A stretch of DNA of 64,000 bases from Mycobacterium kyogaense (GTDB lineage: Bacteria; Actinomycetota; Actinomycetes; Mycobacteriales; Mycobacteriaceae). Location: the NCBI RefSeq assembly GCF_003254575.1, contig NZ_QJUA01000010.1:85070-149069 (forward strand), read 5' to 3'. How positions within the stretch are numbered: the stretch's first letter is position 1; every line of letters begins with the position of its first letter. The notes beneath the pieces were generated by a model. It did no database searches, was not told the origin of the DNA, and saw only the letters and a list, made by a program, of their open reading frames with translations. Of the stretch, positions 19,066-30,278 are shown piece after piece. A program made the translations under genes and the position numbers.

Positions 19066-21030
19066 GTGACACGGACGGTGCACGCAGCCCGGCGATTCGA
19101 CACGTCGACAGACGAGATCGCCGCCGCCCTTGCCGATGTCAGCATTCCCGCGCTGCTTCTGTCGATGGTGCATCTGACCGGTGACCCGCGCTTCATCCGC
19201 GACTTCGCTCAGGCGGGCCTGTTCCTCAACGAGATCCAGGGTTTCATGAGCGAGGAGGACAAGGCCCGCGCCCGGGCGGCTGCACTACCCGCGATCGTCG
19301 ACTACCGCGACCGGGGCTGCCCACCCCTGCCGCCGCTGCCGGCCGACCTGGTGCGGGAGATGCTCGACTGGGCGGCCTGCGAACCCGTCGACGATGCCAA
19401 CATCGGACTGGTTCTCGAGGAACTCGATCTCGAGGGCACCGACCCGCGCCGCCCCTCCTCCGTGGATCCCGATCGCGCGGCCGGCCGGCGTGTGCTGGTG
19501 ATCGGCTGCGGCGAGTCGGGCATCCTGGCCGGAATCCGGCTGCAGCAAGCGGGAATTGCGTTCGAGATCATCGAGAAGAACGCCGGCCCGGGTGGGACGT
19601 GGTGGGAGAACCGCTATCCCGGTGCGCGGGTCGATGTCGCCAACCACCTCTACTGCTACAGCTTCGAACCCAGCAACCATTGGGACCACTTCTTCGCCGA
19701 GCAACCGGAGCTGGCTGCCTATTTCGCCGACGTGATGGATCGGCACGGCCTGCGCGAGCACGTGCGATGGAACAGCGAAGTGACATCGGCACGGTGGGAC
19801 GACGAGACCTCCACGTGGCGGGTCGAGGTGCGCACCGGCCAGGAGGTGTACACGCTGACCGCAGACGCCGTGATCACCGCGGTCGGTCAACTCAACCGGC
19901 CCGCACTGCCGGATCTCCCCGGTCGAGAGTCGTTCGCAGGACCGTCTTTTCACTCGGCGCGCTGGGACCACGACGTCGACCTCACGGGGCGGCGCGTCGC
20001 GCTGGTCGGCGCCGGCGCCAGCGGTTTCCAGATCGCGCCCGCGATCGCCGACACGGTGGCCCAGGTGACCGTCTTCCAGCGCACCGCACAGTGGATGTTC
20101 CCGAATCCGACGTACCACGATCCGGTCCCCGACGGCGCGCGCTGGGCGCTGGAGAACCTCCCCGGTTACGCCCGCTGGTACCGCTTCCTGTTGTTCTGGC
20201 CCGGCGCGGACAAGGGCCTCGACGCCGCCCGCGTCGACCCCGGCTATCCCGATCAGCAGCATGCGGTCAGCGAGATCAACGCGTTGGCGCGCATGATGTT
20301 CACCGAGTGGATCACGTCGCAGGTCGGTGACGACCAGGAATTGCTGGCCCGGGTGCTGCCCGACTATCCGGCGACCGCCAAACGGACCCTGCAGGACAAC
20401 GGCAGCTGGCTCGGCACCCTGAAACGGCCGAATGTCTCACTGGTCCGCACACCACTGCAGGAGGTGACCCCCCACGGTGTCGTGACCACCGACGGCACCG
20501 CCTACGACGCTGATGTGATCGTGTACGCCACAGGGTTTCACGCCACCGAGGTGCTGATGCCGATGACGGTCACCGGCCGCGACGGGGCGGACCTGCACGA
20601 GGTGTGGGGACAGCGACCACACGCCTACCTCGGCATCACGGTGCCGGGCTTCCCGAACTTCTTCATGACCTACGGTCCCGGAACGCATCTGGCGCACGGC
20701 GGCAGCCTGATCATGCACTCGGAACTGCAGATGCGCTACATCAACGCCTGCCTCGCCCATCTGATCGACCGCGGAGCGCGTGCCATGGAGCCTTTGCCCG
20801 AGCCGACCCAGGACTGGCACCGACGCACACAGGAGCGCATCACCGCGACGGTGTGGGCGCACCCGGCTGTCGAGCACTCCTACTTCAAGACCAGCAGCGG
20901 GGAGATCCACACCGTGAGCCCATGGCGCCTCTGCGAATATCACGACGCCGTGGCCGAACCCGAGTTCAGCCACTTCCGCATCGACGCCGACGGCGACGAC
21001 GCATCCCACGACCACGATGGGGCGGCCTGA
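19066..21030 (+). CDS. Baeyer-Villiger monooxygenase, 4-hydroxyacetophenone monooxygenase-like
   Basis: A 654-residue flavoprotein with the N-terminal extension (about 1-135) typical of HAPMO-type enzymes. The FAD motif VIGCGESGILAG is followed by GPGGTWWENRYPGARVD; the Baeyer-Villiger fingerprint FxGxxxHxxxW(P/D) is present as FAGPSFHSARWD; the NADPH motif is ALVGAGASGFQ. The GTG start has AGGAGG six bases upstream. It inserts oxygen next to a ketone, giving an ester or lactone. One base separates its stop from the following alcohol dehydrogenase, so alcohol-to-ketone-to-ester flow through the pair is plausible. The substrate is unknown. Confidence 0.88.
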   Translation: MTRTVHAARRFDTSTDEIAAALADVSIPALLLSMVHLTGDPRFIRDFAQAGLFLNEIQGFMSEEDKARARAAALPAIVDYRDRGCPPLPPLPADLVREMLDWAACEPVDDANIGLVLEELDLEGTDPRRPSSVDPDRAAGRRVLVIGCGESGILAGIRLQQAGIAFEIIEKNAGPGGTWWENRYPGARVDVANHLYCYSFEPSNHWDHFFAEQPELAAYFADVMDRHGLREHVRWNSEVTSARWDDETSTWRVEVRTGQEVYTLTADAVITAVGQLNRPALPDLPGRESFAGPSFHSARWDHDVDLTGRRVALVGAGASGFQIAPAIADTVAQVTVFQRTAQWMFPNPTYHDPVPDGARWALENLPGYARWYRFLLFWPGADKGLDAARVDPGYPDQQHAVSEINALARMMFTEWITSQVGDDQELLARVLPDYPATAKRTLQDNGSWLGTLKRPNVSLVRTPLQEVTPHGVVTTDGTAYDADVIVYATGFHATEVLMPMTVTGRDGADLHEVWGQRPHAYLGITVPGFPNFFMTYGPGTHLAHGGSLIMHSELQMRYINACLAHLIDRGARAMEPLPEPTQDWHRRTQERITATVWAHPAVEHSYFKTSSGEIHTVSPWRLCEYHDAVAEPEFSHFRIDADGDDASHDHDGAA

Positions 21031-21031
21031 G

Positions 21032-22057
21032 ATGCGCGCGGTCGTCGTCGACCCGGGCGGCACGGTGCGTGTCGAAGACCGTCGGGACCCGGTGCTGCCC
21101 GGACCCGACGGCGCCGTCATCGAGGTCACCGCGACCGCGATCTGCGGGTCCGATCTGCACTTCCTCGAAGGGCACTACCCGATGGCCGAGCCGGTGTCGG
21201 TCGGCCACGAGGCCGTCGGCGTCGTGCGCGAGATCGGTTCGGACGTCACGAGTGTCGCGATCGGAGACCGGGTGCTGGTGTCCTCGGTCGCCGGTTGCGG
21301 GCGCTGCGCAGGATGTGCGACCTCCGACCCGGTTCGCTGCGTGGCAGGACCGCAGATCTTCGGCGCGGGCGTCCTCGGCGGCGCGCAGGCCGATCTGATG
21401 GCCGTCCCTGCCGCCGACTTCCAGCTGCTGCGCATCCCCGAAGGTATCGACACCGAGGCGGCACTGCTTCTGACCGACAATCTCGCAACCGGGTGGGCGG
21501 CGGCCCGCCGCGCGGACATCCCGGTCGGCGGCACCGTCGCAGTCATCGGCGCAGGCGCTGTCGGCCAGTGCGCCATCCGCAGCGCGTTGTTCCTCGGCGC
21601 AGCACGGGTTTTCGCGATCGACCCGGTGGAGTATCGACGTGACCGGGCCGCGCTGGCCGGCGCCACCCCGGCACCGCCGCCTGCGGCAGCCACCGTCATG
21701 GAGGCGACGAACGGCCTGGGCGCGGACGCGGTGATCGACGCGGTCGGCACCGACACCACACTCGACGACGCGATCACCGCCGTGCGGGTCGGCGGCACGG
21801 TGTCGGTCGTCGGGGTGCACGATCTGCAGCCGTACCCGTTCCCGGCGCTCCTGGGGCTGCTGCGCAGTCTGACGATCCGGTTGACGACGGCGCCGGTGCA
21901 GCAGACGTGGCCGGAGTTGATCCCGCTGCTGCGCAGCGGCCGTCTCGACGTGCGTGGGATCTTCACCGCCACGATGCCGCTGACCGAGGCGGCGCAGGCC
22001 TACGCGGCCGCGATGTCGAAATCCGCGGGCCACGTCAAGATCCACCTGGCGCCGTGA
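21032..22057 (+). CDS. Zinc-dependent medium-chain alcohol dehydrogenase
   Basis: A 341-residue MDR alcohol dehydrogenase. The catalytic zinc site is marked by CGSDLHFLEGHYP and GHEAVGVV, the structural zinc by clustered cysteines in AGCGRCAGCATSDPVRC, and the cofactor fold by VIGAGAVGQCA. ATG 21032 is chosen because it follows the upstream stop by one base and aligns with the family N-terminus; an in-frame ATG five codons earlier lies inside the preceding gene. It would oxidise a secondary alcohol to the ketone used by the Baeyer-Villiger enzyme, which is inference from coupling. It is convergent with the sensor kinase gene. Confidence 0.87.
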   Translation: MRAVVVDPGGTVRVEDRRDPVLPGPDGAVIEVTATAICGSDLHFLEGHYPMAEPVSVGHEAVGVVREIGSDVTSVAIGDRVLVSSVAGCGRCAGCATSDPVRCVAGPQIFGAGVLGGAQADLMAVPAADFQLLRIPEGIDTEAALLLTDNLATGWAAARRADIPVGGTVAVIGAGAVGQCAIRSALFLGAARVFAIDPVEYRRDRAALAGATPAPPPAAATVMEATNGLGADAVIDAVGTDTTLDDAITAVRVGGTVSVVGVHDLQPYPFPALLGLLRSLTIRLTTAPVQQTWPELIPLLRSGRLDVRGIFTATMPLTEAAQAYAAAMSKSAGHVKIHLAP

Positions 22058-22069
22058 TCGTTGCGCTTA

Positions 22070-23797
<1,728 letters not shown>

Positions 23798-23807
23798 TCA
23801 CTGATTG

Positions 23808-24233
23808 TCATAAAGACCAGCGATCTTCTCCACCGAAAACAAAATGCCTGCCCGTGACGTTCAGGGGCCTGATACGCACATAGTGGGACTTCTCCGTGAT
23901 CGTCCACGGACGGAGGTTTGCTGTGTCGGCTTCCGCGAGCTCCTCGTCCGTTCGCAGGGACCGCGCGCTCCCCGTGACGATCACGCTCCACCCGTCGGTG
24001 ACGGTGTGATCGTCGGCCTCGAACAGCACCGTGTTGTTGATCGCAGCGCTGACCAACTTCGTGCCCTCCGCAGTGCGGAACAGGATCGTGCGGTTCTGCA
24101 CGGCGAAGTTCACCGGAAAGATCGACGGCTCGCCGTCGACGCTGGTGACGAGTCGACCGAGGGAGACACTTGCCAGACGGTCCCAGCATTCCGACGCGGC
24201 GAGCACCGACACGGGCGCGGTCTTGTGAGCCAT
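23808..24233 (-). CDS. Pyridoxamine 5'-phosphate oxidase-fold protein (Rv0080/Rv3129-like)
   Basis: A 141-residue single-domain split-barrel flavin-binding-fold protein. The hallmark is GRLVTSVDGEPSIFPVNFAV followed by GWSVIVTGSAR and the C-terminal ITGRHF-like strand. Members such as Rv0080 and Rv3129 are DosR-regulated in M. tuberculosis; their cofactor (FMN, F420 or none) and substrate are not established. The start is ATG 24233. A DosR-like box lies 36 bases upstream and dosT follows 22 bases downstream. It probably acts in hypoxic redox metabolism. Confidence 0.82.
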   Translation of the reverse strand: MAHKTAPVSVLAASECWDRLASVSLGRLVTSVDGEPSIFPVNFAVQNRTILFRTAEGTKLVSAAINNTVLFEADDHTVTDGWSVIVTGSARSLRTDEELAEADTANLRPWTITEKSHYVRIRPLNVTGRHFVFGGEDRWSL

Positions 24234-24268
24234 AGCGTGACGTTAGCCCCGCGGTGCCGCGACGATAT

Positions 24269-24286
24269 GCGGTCCAAAGTCCTTTA
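24269..24286. promoter_or_regulatory. DosR-like box upstream of the PNPOx-dosT operon
   Basis: GCGGTCCAAAGTCCTTTA; read on the minus strand it gives AAAGGACTTTGGACCGC, matching the known DosR core GGGACTWWAGTCCC closely. It lies 36 bases before the start at 24233 and overlaps the stop codon of the pyruvate kinase-like gene. Placement just upstream of a DosR-family operon supports function. Confidence 0.72.
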
Positions 24287-26146
24287 TTTCAGGGAATTCT
24301 GCGTATCCGACGGGTACCACGAATGCAGCTGCGGCAGCAGAGCGTTCTTCTTGCAGTGGTGCTCGGCCATCCTGCTGAGAATGTCGTCGAGTACCACCAC
24401 GGCGTCTTCGACATGGGCACCCTTGTTCAGCATGACGCACTCGGCACGCTCGCCCAGCGCGGCATCGCTGATCTCGGCGCGCGACGGCAACCCACTCTTG
24501 GCGAGCTGCTCGAGGACCTGGGTCGCCCAGATCACCGGCAGGTGCGCCGCCTCGCACAGCCACAGGATCTCCTCCTGTAGTTCGGCCAACCGCTCGTAAC
24601 CTGCCTCCACTGCGAGGTCACCACGCGCGATCATCACCCCCAGCAACGGTCGGCGCATCGCCACCGCGAGCAGCTCGGGCAACTGCTCGAATGCGCGCCG
24701 GGTCTCGATTTTGAGCACCACGCCGACGCCGTGCCCGTCGAGGCGATCGAGCGCGTCGTGGAGCGCTCGCACGTCGGCGGGCTCCTGGACGAACGACATT
24801 TCGACCACGTCGGCGATGTCCACCACGGTGATCAGATCGCGGACGTCCTTGGCGGTCAACGCAGACACCGGCAGCCGCGTATCGGGCAGGTTGATTCCCT
24901 TGCCCGATCTCAGTTTCGACCCGGTCCGCGCTGCGCGGTCGATGCGCACCTGCAGCGCGTCGGACGTCGCCGCGACGATGGTGGCACCGATACGGCCGTC
25001 GTCGAAGAACACGCGTTGTCCGACACGCGCGTGAATGAAGACGTCGGGCAGCGTGCAGCCGATCCGCCCGGCGTCGGGCGGCACGGGCGCGCAGTCTTCG
25101 ACCACCGACACGGTGTCGCCGGGCCGCAGCATCAGATACTGCTCCCGTGGGGGCAGCGCGCCGATCTCGGTCGGGTCGTCGACCCCGTCCACCCGCACCA
25201 CCGTCCCGGTCGCGAGGTACGCCGTTCGGTCCGAGCAGACCACCGCCCCGTGGCGGTAGACGACATCGGCCACCGTCAGACTCCGTGTCGCACCGCGGGT
25301 GTCCCGAACGGTGAGTACCTCGCCGGCCTGGCGTCGCGTCAGCCACTCGCCCGACACGGTGACGACCGTCATGCCGGGTTCGGGCGCGGGCGCCGCGCCG
25401 TCTGCCGCGGTGAACCAGGCGCGGGCCGGCGCCACGACGTGCCCGAACGCGTCCCGATGAGGTCGCAGCTTCACCACTGCCGGACCCGGCGTGAGCGGTC
25501 CGGTACGCAGCTTGGGACCGGCCAGGTCCATGGCGATCCGACAGCTGCGGCCGGTCGCAGCACTGGCGGCACGCACGTGTTCGGCCATCGCGCGCCAGGC
25601 GGCGGGATCGTCGTGCGCACAGTTGATCCGGGCGACGTCCATGCCGCGGCGCACCAGCCGCTCGACCAGATCAGCATCGGTGGCCGCTTCCGACGGCAGC
25701 GTGACCATGATGCGGGTCTCCCGCATGGACGGGGTCGGCCCCAGTAACGCGGCGGTCCGGCTGGTCAGCAGCTCCCACCCCTGGTCGGCATCCACCGCCG
25801 ACGGCGTTGGTGGACACCACGATTCATCGAGCATCGCCAGCAGGGCCGCACGGACGCGACGCAGGCTCGCTTCCACGTGGGACTCACTGCGGCCCAGTGA
25901 CGACAGCCCGAAATTGGCCAGCCGGTGTTGAACGCCGCGCAGATCCACGCCTCGAATCGCCCAGTAGTGCGCGAGGTTGCGCACACTTGACTGATACGTC
26001 TCTGCCGCGGCATCGATCCGCTCCGACCACTGTGTCTCGGCGTCCGCGAGCCGCTCGAGCAGCTGATCGAGGTGCTCCACCAGGCGCGCCCATTCCGCCT
26101 CGGTGTCACCCCCGGCCGCCACCCTCGGATCCCGATGTTCCGACAT
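24284..26146 (-). CDS. Atypical pyruvate kinase lacking the C-terminal domain
   Basis: A 620-residue protein with pyruvate kinase motifs in an unusual layout. Residues about 1-140 are a helical, charged extension. The barrel then begins with RIMVTLPSEA and VARINCAHDD (RINxxH) and MDLAGPKLRTG. A long insertion of about 190 residues follows where the B domain sits. Then come VLKIETRRAFEQL (catalytic Lys region) and the signature MIARGDLAVEAG, and the chain ends soon after CVMLNKG. Two signature changes stand out: VIVATQ is VIWATQ and MLSGET is MLNKGA. The regulatory C-terminal domain is missing. ATG 26146 is chosen over an upstream frame extension. It diverges from the hydrogenase operon with two DosR boxes between. 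Activity is not certain. Confidence 0.78.
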   Translation of the reverse strand: MSEHRDPRVAAGGDTEAEWARLVEHLDQLLERLADAETQWSERIDAAAETYQSSVRNLAHYWAIRGVDLRGVQHRLANFGLSSLGRSESHVEASLRRVRAALLAMLDESWCPPTPSAVDADQGWELLTSRTAALLGPTPSMRETRIMVTLPSEAATDADLVERLVRRGMDVARINCAHDDPAAWRAMAEHVRAASAATGRSCRIAMDLAGPKLRTGPLTPGPAVVKLRPHRDAFGHVVAPARAWFTAADGAAPAPEPGMTVVTVSGEWLTRRQAGEVLTVRDTRGATRSLTVADVVYRHGAVVCSDRTAYLATGTVVRVDGVDDPTEIGALPPREQYLMLRPGDTVSVVEDCAPVPPDAGRIGCTLPDVFIHARVGQRVFFDDGRIGATIVAATSDALQVRIDRAARTGSKLRSGKGINLPDTRLPVSALTAKDVRDLITVVDIADVVEMSFVQEPADVRALHDALDRLDGHGVGVVLKIETRRAFEQLPELLAVAMRRPLLGVMIARGDLAVEAGYERLAELQEEILWLCEAAHLPVIWATQVLEQLAKSGLPSRAEISDAALGERAECVMLNKGAHVEDAVVVLDDILSRMAEHHCKKNALLPQLHSWYPSDTQNSLK

Positions 26147-26191
26147 GGCACAACGGTATCGGCGACCGGTTACCGACCGATGAACGAGGAT

Positions 26192-26208
26192 AAGGACTTT
26201 CGGCCCCA
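26192..26208. promoter_or_regulatory. DosR-like box 1 between pyruvate kinase-like and hyhB
   Basis: AAGGACTTTCGGCCCCA matches the DosR palindrome (GGACTTT-GNCCC). It lies 46 bases before the minus-strand start 26146 and 57 bases before hyhB, so it could serve either divergent promoter. Confidence 0.75.
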
Positions 26209-26213
26209 CATTC

Positions 26214-26231
26214 ACAGGACCGAAGCCCTGA
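26214..26231. promoter_or_regulatory. DosR-like box 2 upstream of hyhB
   Basis: ACAGGACCGAAGCCCTGA is a more degenerate copy (GGACCGAAGCCCT) 22 bases from box 1 centre to centre, a two-turn spacing often seen for paired DosR sites. It lies 34 bases before hyhB. Confidence 0.55.
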
Positions 26232-26264
26232 TCATCGACGCTGCAGGGGGCGCACGATGACAGC

Positions 26265-27365
26265 ATGGATGTGGCGGTGATCGACACCGCAGGTCTGGAG
26301 CAGCTGGTGTTCGTGCTGAAGGACCTCGGCTACCGCGTGGTGGGACCGACCGTGTCCGGCAGCGCCATCGTGCTCGACGAACTCGACAGCGCTGACGACC
26401 TGCCCATCGGGTGGGGCGTGGACGTGGCGCCGGGCCGGTACCGAATGCGCCGACGCGACGACGACGCGGCGTTCGGCCATTCCGCCGGCCCCGGGTCGTG
26501 GAAGCAATTTCTGCACCCCGCCCGCCAGAAGGTCTGGTCGAGCGAGACCCAGCCTGCCGAGCCTGCCGACGAGGCGCCGCGGTACGCGTTCCTCGGCGTC
26601 CGCGCATGCGATCTCGCATCGATGGCGATCCTCGACGGCGTGCTCGGCGCCGGTGCGCACCCCGACACGGCCTTCACCGGCCGTCGGCGGCAGGCCTTCG
26701 TCGTTGCGGTCAACTGCACTGAGCCCGGGGGCTTGTGCTTCTGCTCCTCGATGGGCACCGGTCCCGCTGCCACAGCCGGATTCGATCTGGCCCTGACCGA
26801 ACGCACCGGCCCCGGCGGTCGGCAGTACGTTGTCGACGTCGGCAGCCCGGCCGGTGCCGACGTACTGGGCAGGCTGGACCACCGCAGTGCAGATGACGAC
26901 GACATCACCTGCGCGCGAGCGGCTGTCGCCGATGCCGCGGCACACATGGGCCGTCAGATGCCCGGCGGCGACCTGCGGCAGCTGCTGATCGAGTCGCGGG
27001 AATCGCCACACTGGGAGGAGGTGGCGTCGCGCTGTCTCACCTGCGGCAACTGCACCATGGTGTGCCCGACGTGCTTCTGCACCTGCGTCGAGGACGTCAC
27101 CGATCTCACCGGCACCCACGCCGAGCGGTGGATGACGTGGTCCTCGTGCTTCGAGCTGGAATTCTCCTTCGTCCACGAGGGCAGCGTCCGGCAGTCGGGT
27201 TCCTCCCGGTACCGGCATTGGCTGACGCACAAGCTCGGCACCTGGCACGACCAGTTCGGCAGCTCGGGCTGCGTCGGATGCGGACGGTGTATCGCCTGGT
27301 GCCCCACCGGAATCGACATCACCGAAGAGATGGCGACCCTGCGCGAGCACGCCGGCGATGCCTGA
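26265..27365 (+). CDS. hyhB: Group 3b [NiFe] hydrogenase, electron-transfer subunit HyhB (beta)
   Basis: A 366-residue iron-sulfur subunit of a bidirectional NADP(H)-linked group 3b hydrogenase (sulfhydrogenase-type). Two ferredoxin-like clusters are visible at the C-terminus: CLTCGNCTMVCPTCFC and CVGCGRCIAWCP. An additional cysteine-rich region CTEPGGLCFCSS lies near 160. It relays electrons between the hydrogenase dimer and the flavin subunit in the cytoplasm. ATG 26265 is the first gene after the DosR boxes, and it overlaps hyhG by eight bases. In M. smegmatis the homologous operon is hypoxia-induced through DosR. Confidence 0.9.
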   Translation: MDVAVIDTAGLEQLVFVLKDLGYRVVGPTVSGSAIVLDELDSADDLPIGWGVDVAPGRYRMRRRDDDAAFGHSAGPGSWKQFLHPARQKVWSSETQPAEPADEAPRYAFLGVRACDLASMAILDGVLGAGAHPDTAFTGRRRQAFVVAVNCTEPGGLCFCSSMGTGPAATAGFDLALTERTGPGGRQYVVDVGSPAGADVLGRLDHRSADDDDITCARAAVADAAAHMGRQMPGGDLRQLLIESRESPHWEEVASRCLTCGNCTMVCPTCFCTCVEDVTDLTGTHAERWMTWSSCFELEFSFVHEGSVRQSGSSRYRHWLTHKLGTWHDQFGSSGCVGCGRCIAWCPTGIDITEEMATLREHAGDA

Positions 27366-28215
27366 CACGACCACCGCGACGGCCCCCTCCCTATCGGGCA
27401 TGACGCCAGCGCCCTACCGCGTAATCGATCGCGTCGCCGAGAACCGCGACACGGCGACCCTGCGCCTGTCCCCCGTCGCCGACGCGCTGCCCGCTCCCGC
27501 CCCGGGCCAGTTCATGATGATGTCCGCGTTCGGCGTCGGCGAGGTGGCCATCTCGGTCAGCGGTCTGCCCGGTTCCGCCGAGCCCACCGTCACCCACACG
27601 ATCCGCGCCGTCGGTGCCGTCAGCGGGAAACTCCACGACGCCGCGCCCGGAACGGTCATCGGGCTCCGCGGCCCGTTCGGGACCGGGTGGGGCGTGCAGG
27701 ACGCAGCGCATCGTGATCTGGTGATCGTCGCGGGCGGCGTCGGATTGGCGCCACTGCGCCCGGTGATACTCGCCGCCCTCGACGACCGCGAGCGCTTCGG
27801 CCGCGTCACCGTGATCGTCGGCGCGCGCCGACGCGAGGATTTCCTGTTCGGCGCTGAGCTGGATGCCTGGAGTCAGCGTGGCGACATCGATGTCCACCTC
27901 ACCGTCGACGTGCCGGTCCAGGGCTGGCCGGGGGAAGTCGGGTTCGTGACCCAGCCGCTGCGCCGACTACCGCTGCGACCCGCGATGACCACCGCATTCC
28001 TGTGCGGCCCCGAGGCGATGATGCGCAACGGTACGGCCGCGCTGATCCGGAAAGGCATGTGGGCCGGTGACATCGAAGTCTCGCTCGAACGCAACATGCA
28101 GTGTGGCATCGGCTGGTGCGGGCACTGCCAGCTCGGACCCCTGCTCCTTTGTCGCGATGGACCCGTCGTCGGCTACGACGTCGCGGAACCACTGCTGCGG
28201 ATCAGGGAGCTGTAG
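27358..28215 (+). CDS. hyhG: Group 3b [NiFe] hydrogenase, FAD/NAD(P)-binding subunit HyhG (gamma)
   Basis: A 285-residue ferredoxin-reductase-type subunit. The FAD domain is at about 15-110, the NAD(P) site contains IVAGGVGLAPLRPV and CGPEAMM, and the C-terminal [2Fe-2S] ligands are CGIGWCGHCQLGPLLLC. It exchanges hydride with NADP(H), linking hydrogen metabolism to the pyridine nucleotide pool. It overlaps hyhB by eight bases and its stop abuts the GTG of hyhS directly, so the genes are translationally coupled. Confidence 0.9.
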   Translation: MPDTTTATAPSLSGMTPAPYRVIDRVAENRDTATLRLSPVADALPAPAPGQFMMMSAFGVGEVAISVSGLPGSAEPTVTHTIRAVGAVSGKLHDAAPGTVIGLRGPFGTGWGVQDAAHRDLVIVAGGVGLAPLRPVILAALDDRERFGRVTVIVGARRREDFLFGAELDAWSQRGDIDVHLTVDVPVQGWPGEVGFVTQPLRRLPLRPAMTTAFLCGPEAMMRNGTAALIRKGMWAGDIEVSLERNMQCGIGWCGHCQLGPLLLCRDGPVVGYDVAEPLLRIREL

Positions 28216-28974
28216 GTGACCGCGCCGACCCTGGCGGTGTGGAAGTTCGCGTCGTGCGATGGCTGCCAGCTGACACTGCTCGACTGCGAAGACGAACTGC
28301 TCACCCTGACCGGTCAGGTGCAGATCGCCACCTTCTTGGAGGCATCGAGCACCGTCGCACCGGGCCCCTACGACGTATCGCTGGTCGAGGGTTCCATCAC
28401 CACGGCGACTGACGAGCGACGCATCGCCGAAATCCGTGACCAGTCACGAATTCTGGTCGCGATCGGGGCGTGCGCCACCGCGGGCGGAATCCAAGCCTTG
28501 CGCAACGGGGCCGATATCGACGAGTTCACGTCCGTGGTCTACGCACGACCGGAGTACATCGACACGCTGGCCACCTCCACTCCGGCGTCGGCGCACGTGA
28601 AGGTCGACTATCAGCTGCAGGGCTGTCCGATCGATCGTGGGCAACTCCTGGAGACGCTGGCCGCACTGCTGGTCGGCCGCACGCCGAAATTGCCTGCCAA
28701 GACCGTGTGCACCGAGTGCAAGGCACGGGGGGTGACCTGTGTGGTCGTCGCTGACGGCACACCGTGTCTCGGACCCATCACCCACGCCGGCTGCGGGGCG
28801 CTGTGCCCGCGGTTCTCTCGCGGTTGCTACGGCTGCTTCGGGCCGGCGGCCACCCCCAACACCGCCGCGCTGATCCCGCTGTTGCGCCGCGACGGACTGT
28901 CCGAACGCGGAGTGGAGCAGATGCTGAGCACCTTCAACGCACCGCGTTTCGCCGAAGAACGGAACGACACATGA
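28216..28974 (+). CDS. hyhS: Group 3b [NiFe] hydrogenase small subunit HyhS (delta)
   Basis: A 252-residue hydrogenase small subunit without a Tat signal, consistent with a cytoplasmic group 3 enzyme. The proximal cluster ligands begin with SCDGCQ (Cys14, Cys17), continue with GACATAGG and LQGCPID, and a second set [28 protein letters not shown] forms the medial and distal clusters. The start is a GTG immediately after the hyhG stop; the stop overlaps the hyhL start as ATGA. Confidence 0.92.
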   Translation: MTAPTLAVWKFASCDGCQLTLLDCEDELLTLTGQVQIATFLEASSTVAPGPYDVSLVEGSITTATDERRIAEIRDQSRILVAIGACATAGGIQALRNGADIDEFTSVVYARPEYIDTLATSTPASAHVKVDYQLQGCPIDRGQLLETLAALLVGRTPKLPAKTVCTECKARGVTCVVVADGTPCLGPITHAGCGALCPRFSRGCYGCFGPAATPNTAALIPLLRRDGLSERGVEQMLSTFNAPRFAEERNDT

Positions 28975-30278
28975 CCGGGCGGGACGAGGTGCGAGAGACC
29001 CGCACACTGACCGTGGGCGCCCTGACGCGCGTGGAAGGCGAAGGGGCGCTGCATGTCACACTGACCGACGGTGTGGTCGAGCACGTCGAACTCAACATCT
29101 ACGAGGCGCCGCGGTTCTTCGAGGCGCTGCTACGCGGCCGCTCCTACACCGAACCGCCCGACATCACCGCCCGGGTGTGTGGCATCTGCCCCGTCGCCTA
29201 TCAGATCAGTGCATGCAATGCGATCGAGAACGCGTGCGGTGTGACGATCGATCCTGCGCTGGCGGCGCTGCGGCGGCTGTTGTACTGCGGGGAGTGGATT
29301 CACAGTCACGCGCTGCACATCTTCCTGCTGCACCTGCCCGACTTCCTGGGGTATCCCGACGTGATCACGATGGCCGCCGATCACCGGGAACTGGTGGAGC
29401 GCGGCCTGGCGCTGAAGAAGGCCGGCAACCAGCTGATGGAACAGATCGGCGGGCGTGCGATCCACCCGATCAACGTCAAGCTCGGGGGGTTTCACGCCAC
29501 ACCGACAGCAGCGCAGTTGCGGCCGCTGAAAGAGATGTTGCGTCGGGCCGCCGACGACGCGCTGCTCATCGTGGGCAGGCTCAGCCGGCTCGACTTTCCC
29601 GACATGGACGTCGACCACGAGTTCCTCGCGTTGACCCATCCGGATCACTACCCGATCGAGACTGGAACCATCGCGCGCAGCGCGGGAGAGACATTCGCGG
29701 TCCGCGACTTCACCGACCATGTCGTCGAGACTCAGGTGCCGCACTCCACCGCACTGCAGGCCAGACTCGACGGCGCCCGCTATCTGACCGGACCGCTGGC
29801 GCGGTACTCCCTGAACTCGTCGCGGCTGTCGCCGCTCGCCGCGCACGCAGCCGCTGAGGCCGGACTTGGCTCGGCGTGCCGTAACCCGTTCCGCAGCATC
29901 CTCGTTCGTGCGGTCGAGGTGGTGTACGCGATCGATGAAGCGCTGCGAATCATCGAGACCTACCAGCCCCCCGCACGACCGTCGGTCGAGGTTCCGGCCC
30001 GCGCCGGCGTCGGGCACGGTGTCAGTGAGGCGCCCCGCGGACTGCTCTACCACCGCTACGAGATCGACGACGACGGACTGGTGCGCACGGCGGCGATGGT
30101 GCCCCCCACCGCGCAGAACCAGGCTGCGATCGAACACGAGATGGCCCTGCTGGTGGGAGCAAACCTGACGCTCGACGACGCCGCGCTGACCGCGCTGTGT
30201 GAGCGGGCGATCCGCAACCACGATCCGTGCATTTCGTGCTCGGCGCATTTCCTGACCCTGCGCATCGAAAGACGATGA
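28971..30278 (+). CDS. hyhL: Group 3b [NiFe] hydrogenase large subunit HyhL (alpha)
   Basis: The 435-residue catalytic subunit with the Ni-Fe site. The L1 motif RVCGIC is at 69-73 and the L2 motif DPCISCSAH at 418-426, leaving a nine-residue tail after His426 that the maturation protease should cleave. Both CxxC pairs are intact, so the active site looks functional. ATG 28971 overlaps the hyhS stop (ATGA); the open frame upstream is a shadow. The enzyme reversibly couples H2 and NADP(H), and in M. smegmatis it evolves H2 as a fermentation step during hypoxia. Confidence 0.93.
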   Translation: MTGRDEVRETRTLTVGALTRVEGEGALHVTLTDGVVEHVELNIYEAPRFFEALLRGRSYTEPPDITARVCGICPVAYQISACNAIENACGVTIDPALAALRRLLYCGEWIHSHALHIFLLHLPDFLGYPDVITMAADHRELVERGLALKKAGNQLMEQIGGRAIHPINVKLGGFHATPTAAQLRPLKEMLRRAADDALLIVGRLSRLDFPDMDVDHEFLALTHPDHYPIETGTIARSAGETFAVRDFTDHVVETQVPHSTALQARLDGARYLTGPLARYSLNSSRLSPLAAHAAAEAGLGSACRNPFRSILVRAVEVVYAIDEALRIIETYQPPARPSVEVPARAGVGHGVSEAPRGLLYHRYEIDDDGLVRTAAMVPPTAQNQAAIEHEMALLVGANLTLDDAALTALCERAIRNHDPCISCSAHFLTLRIERR

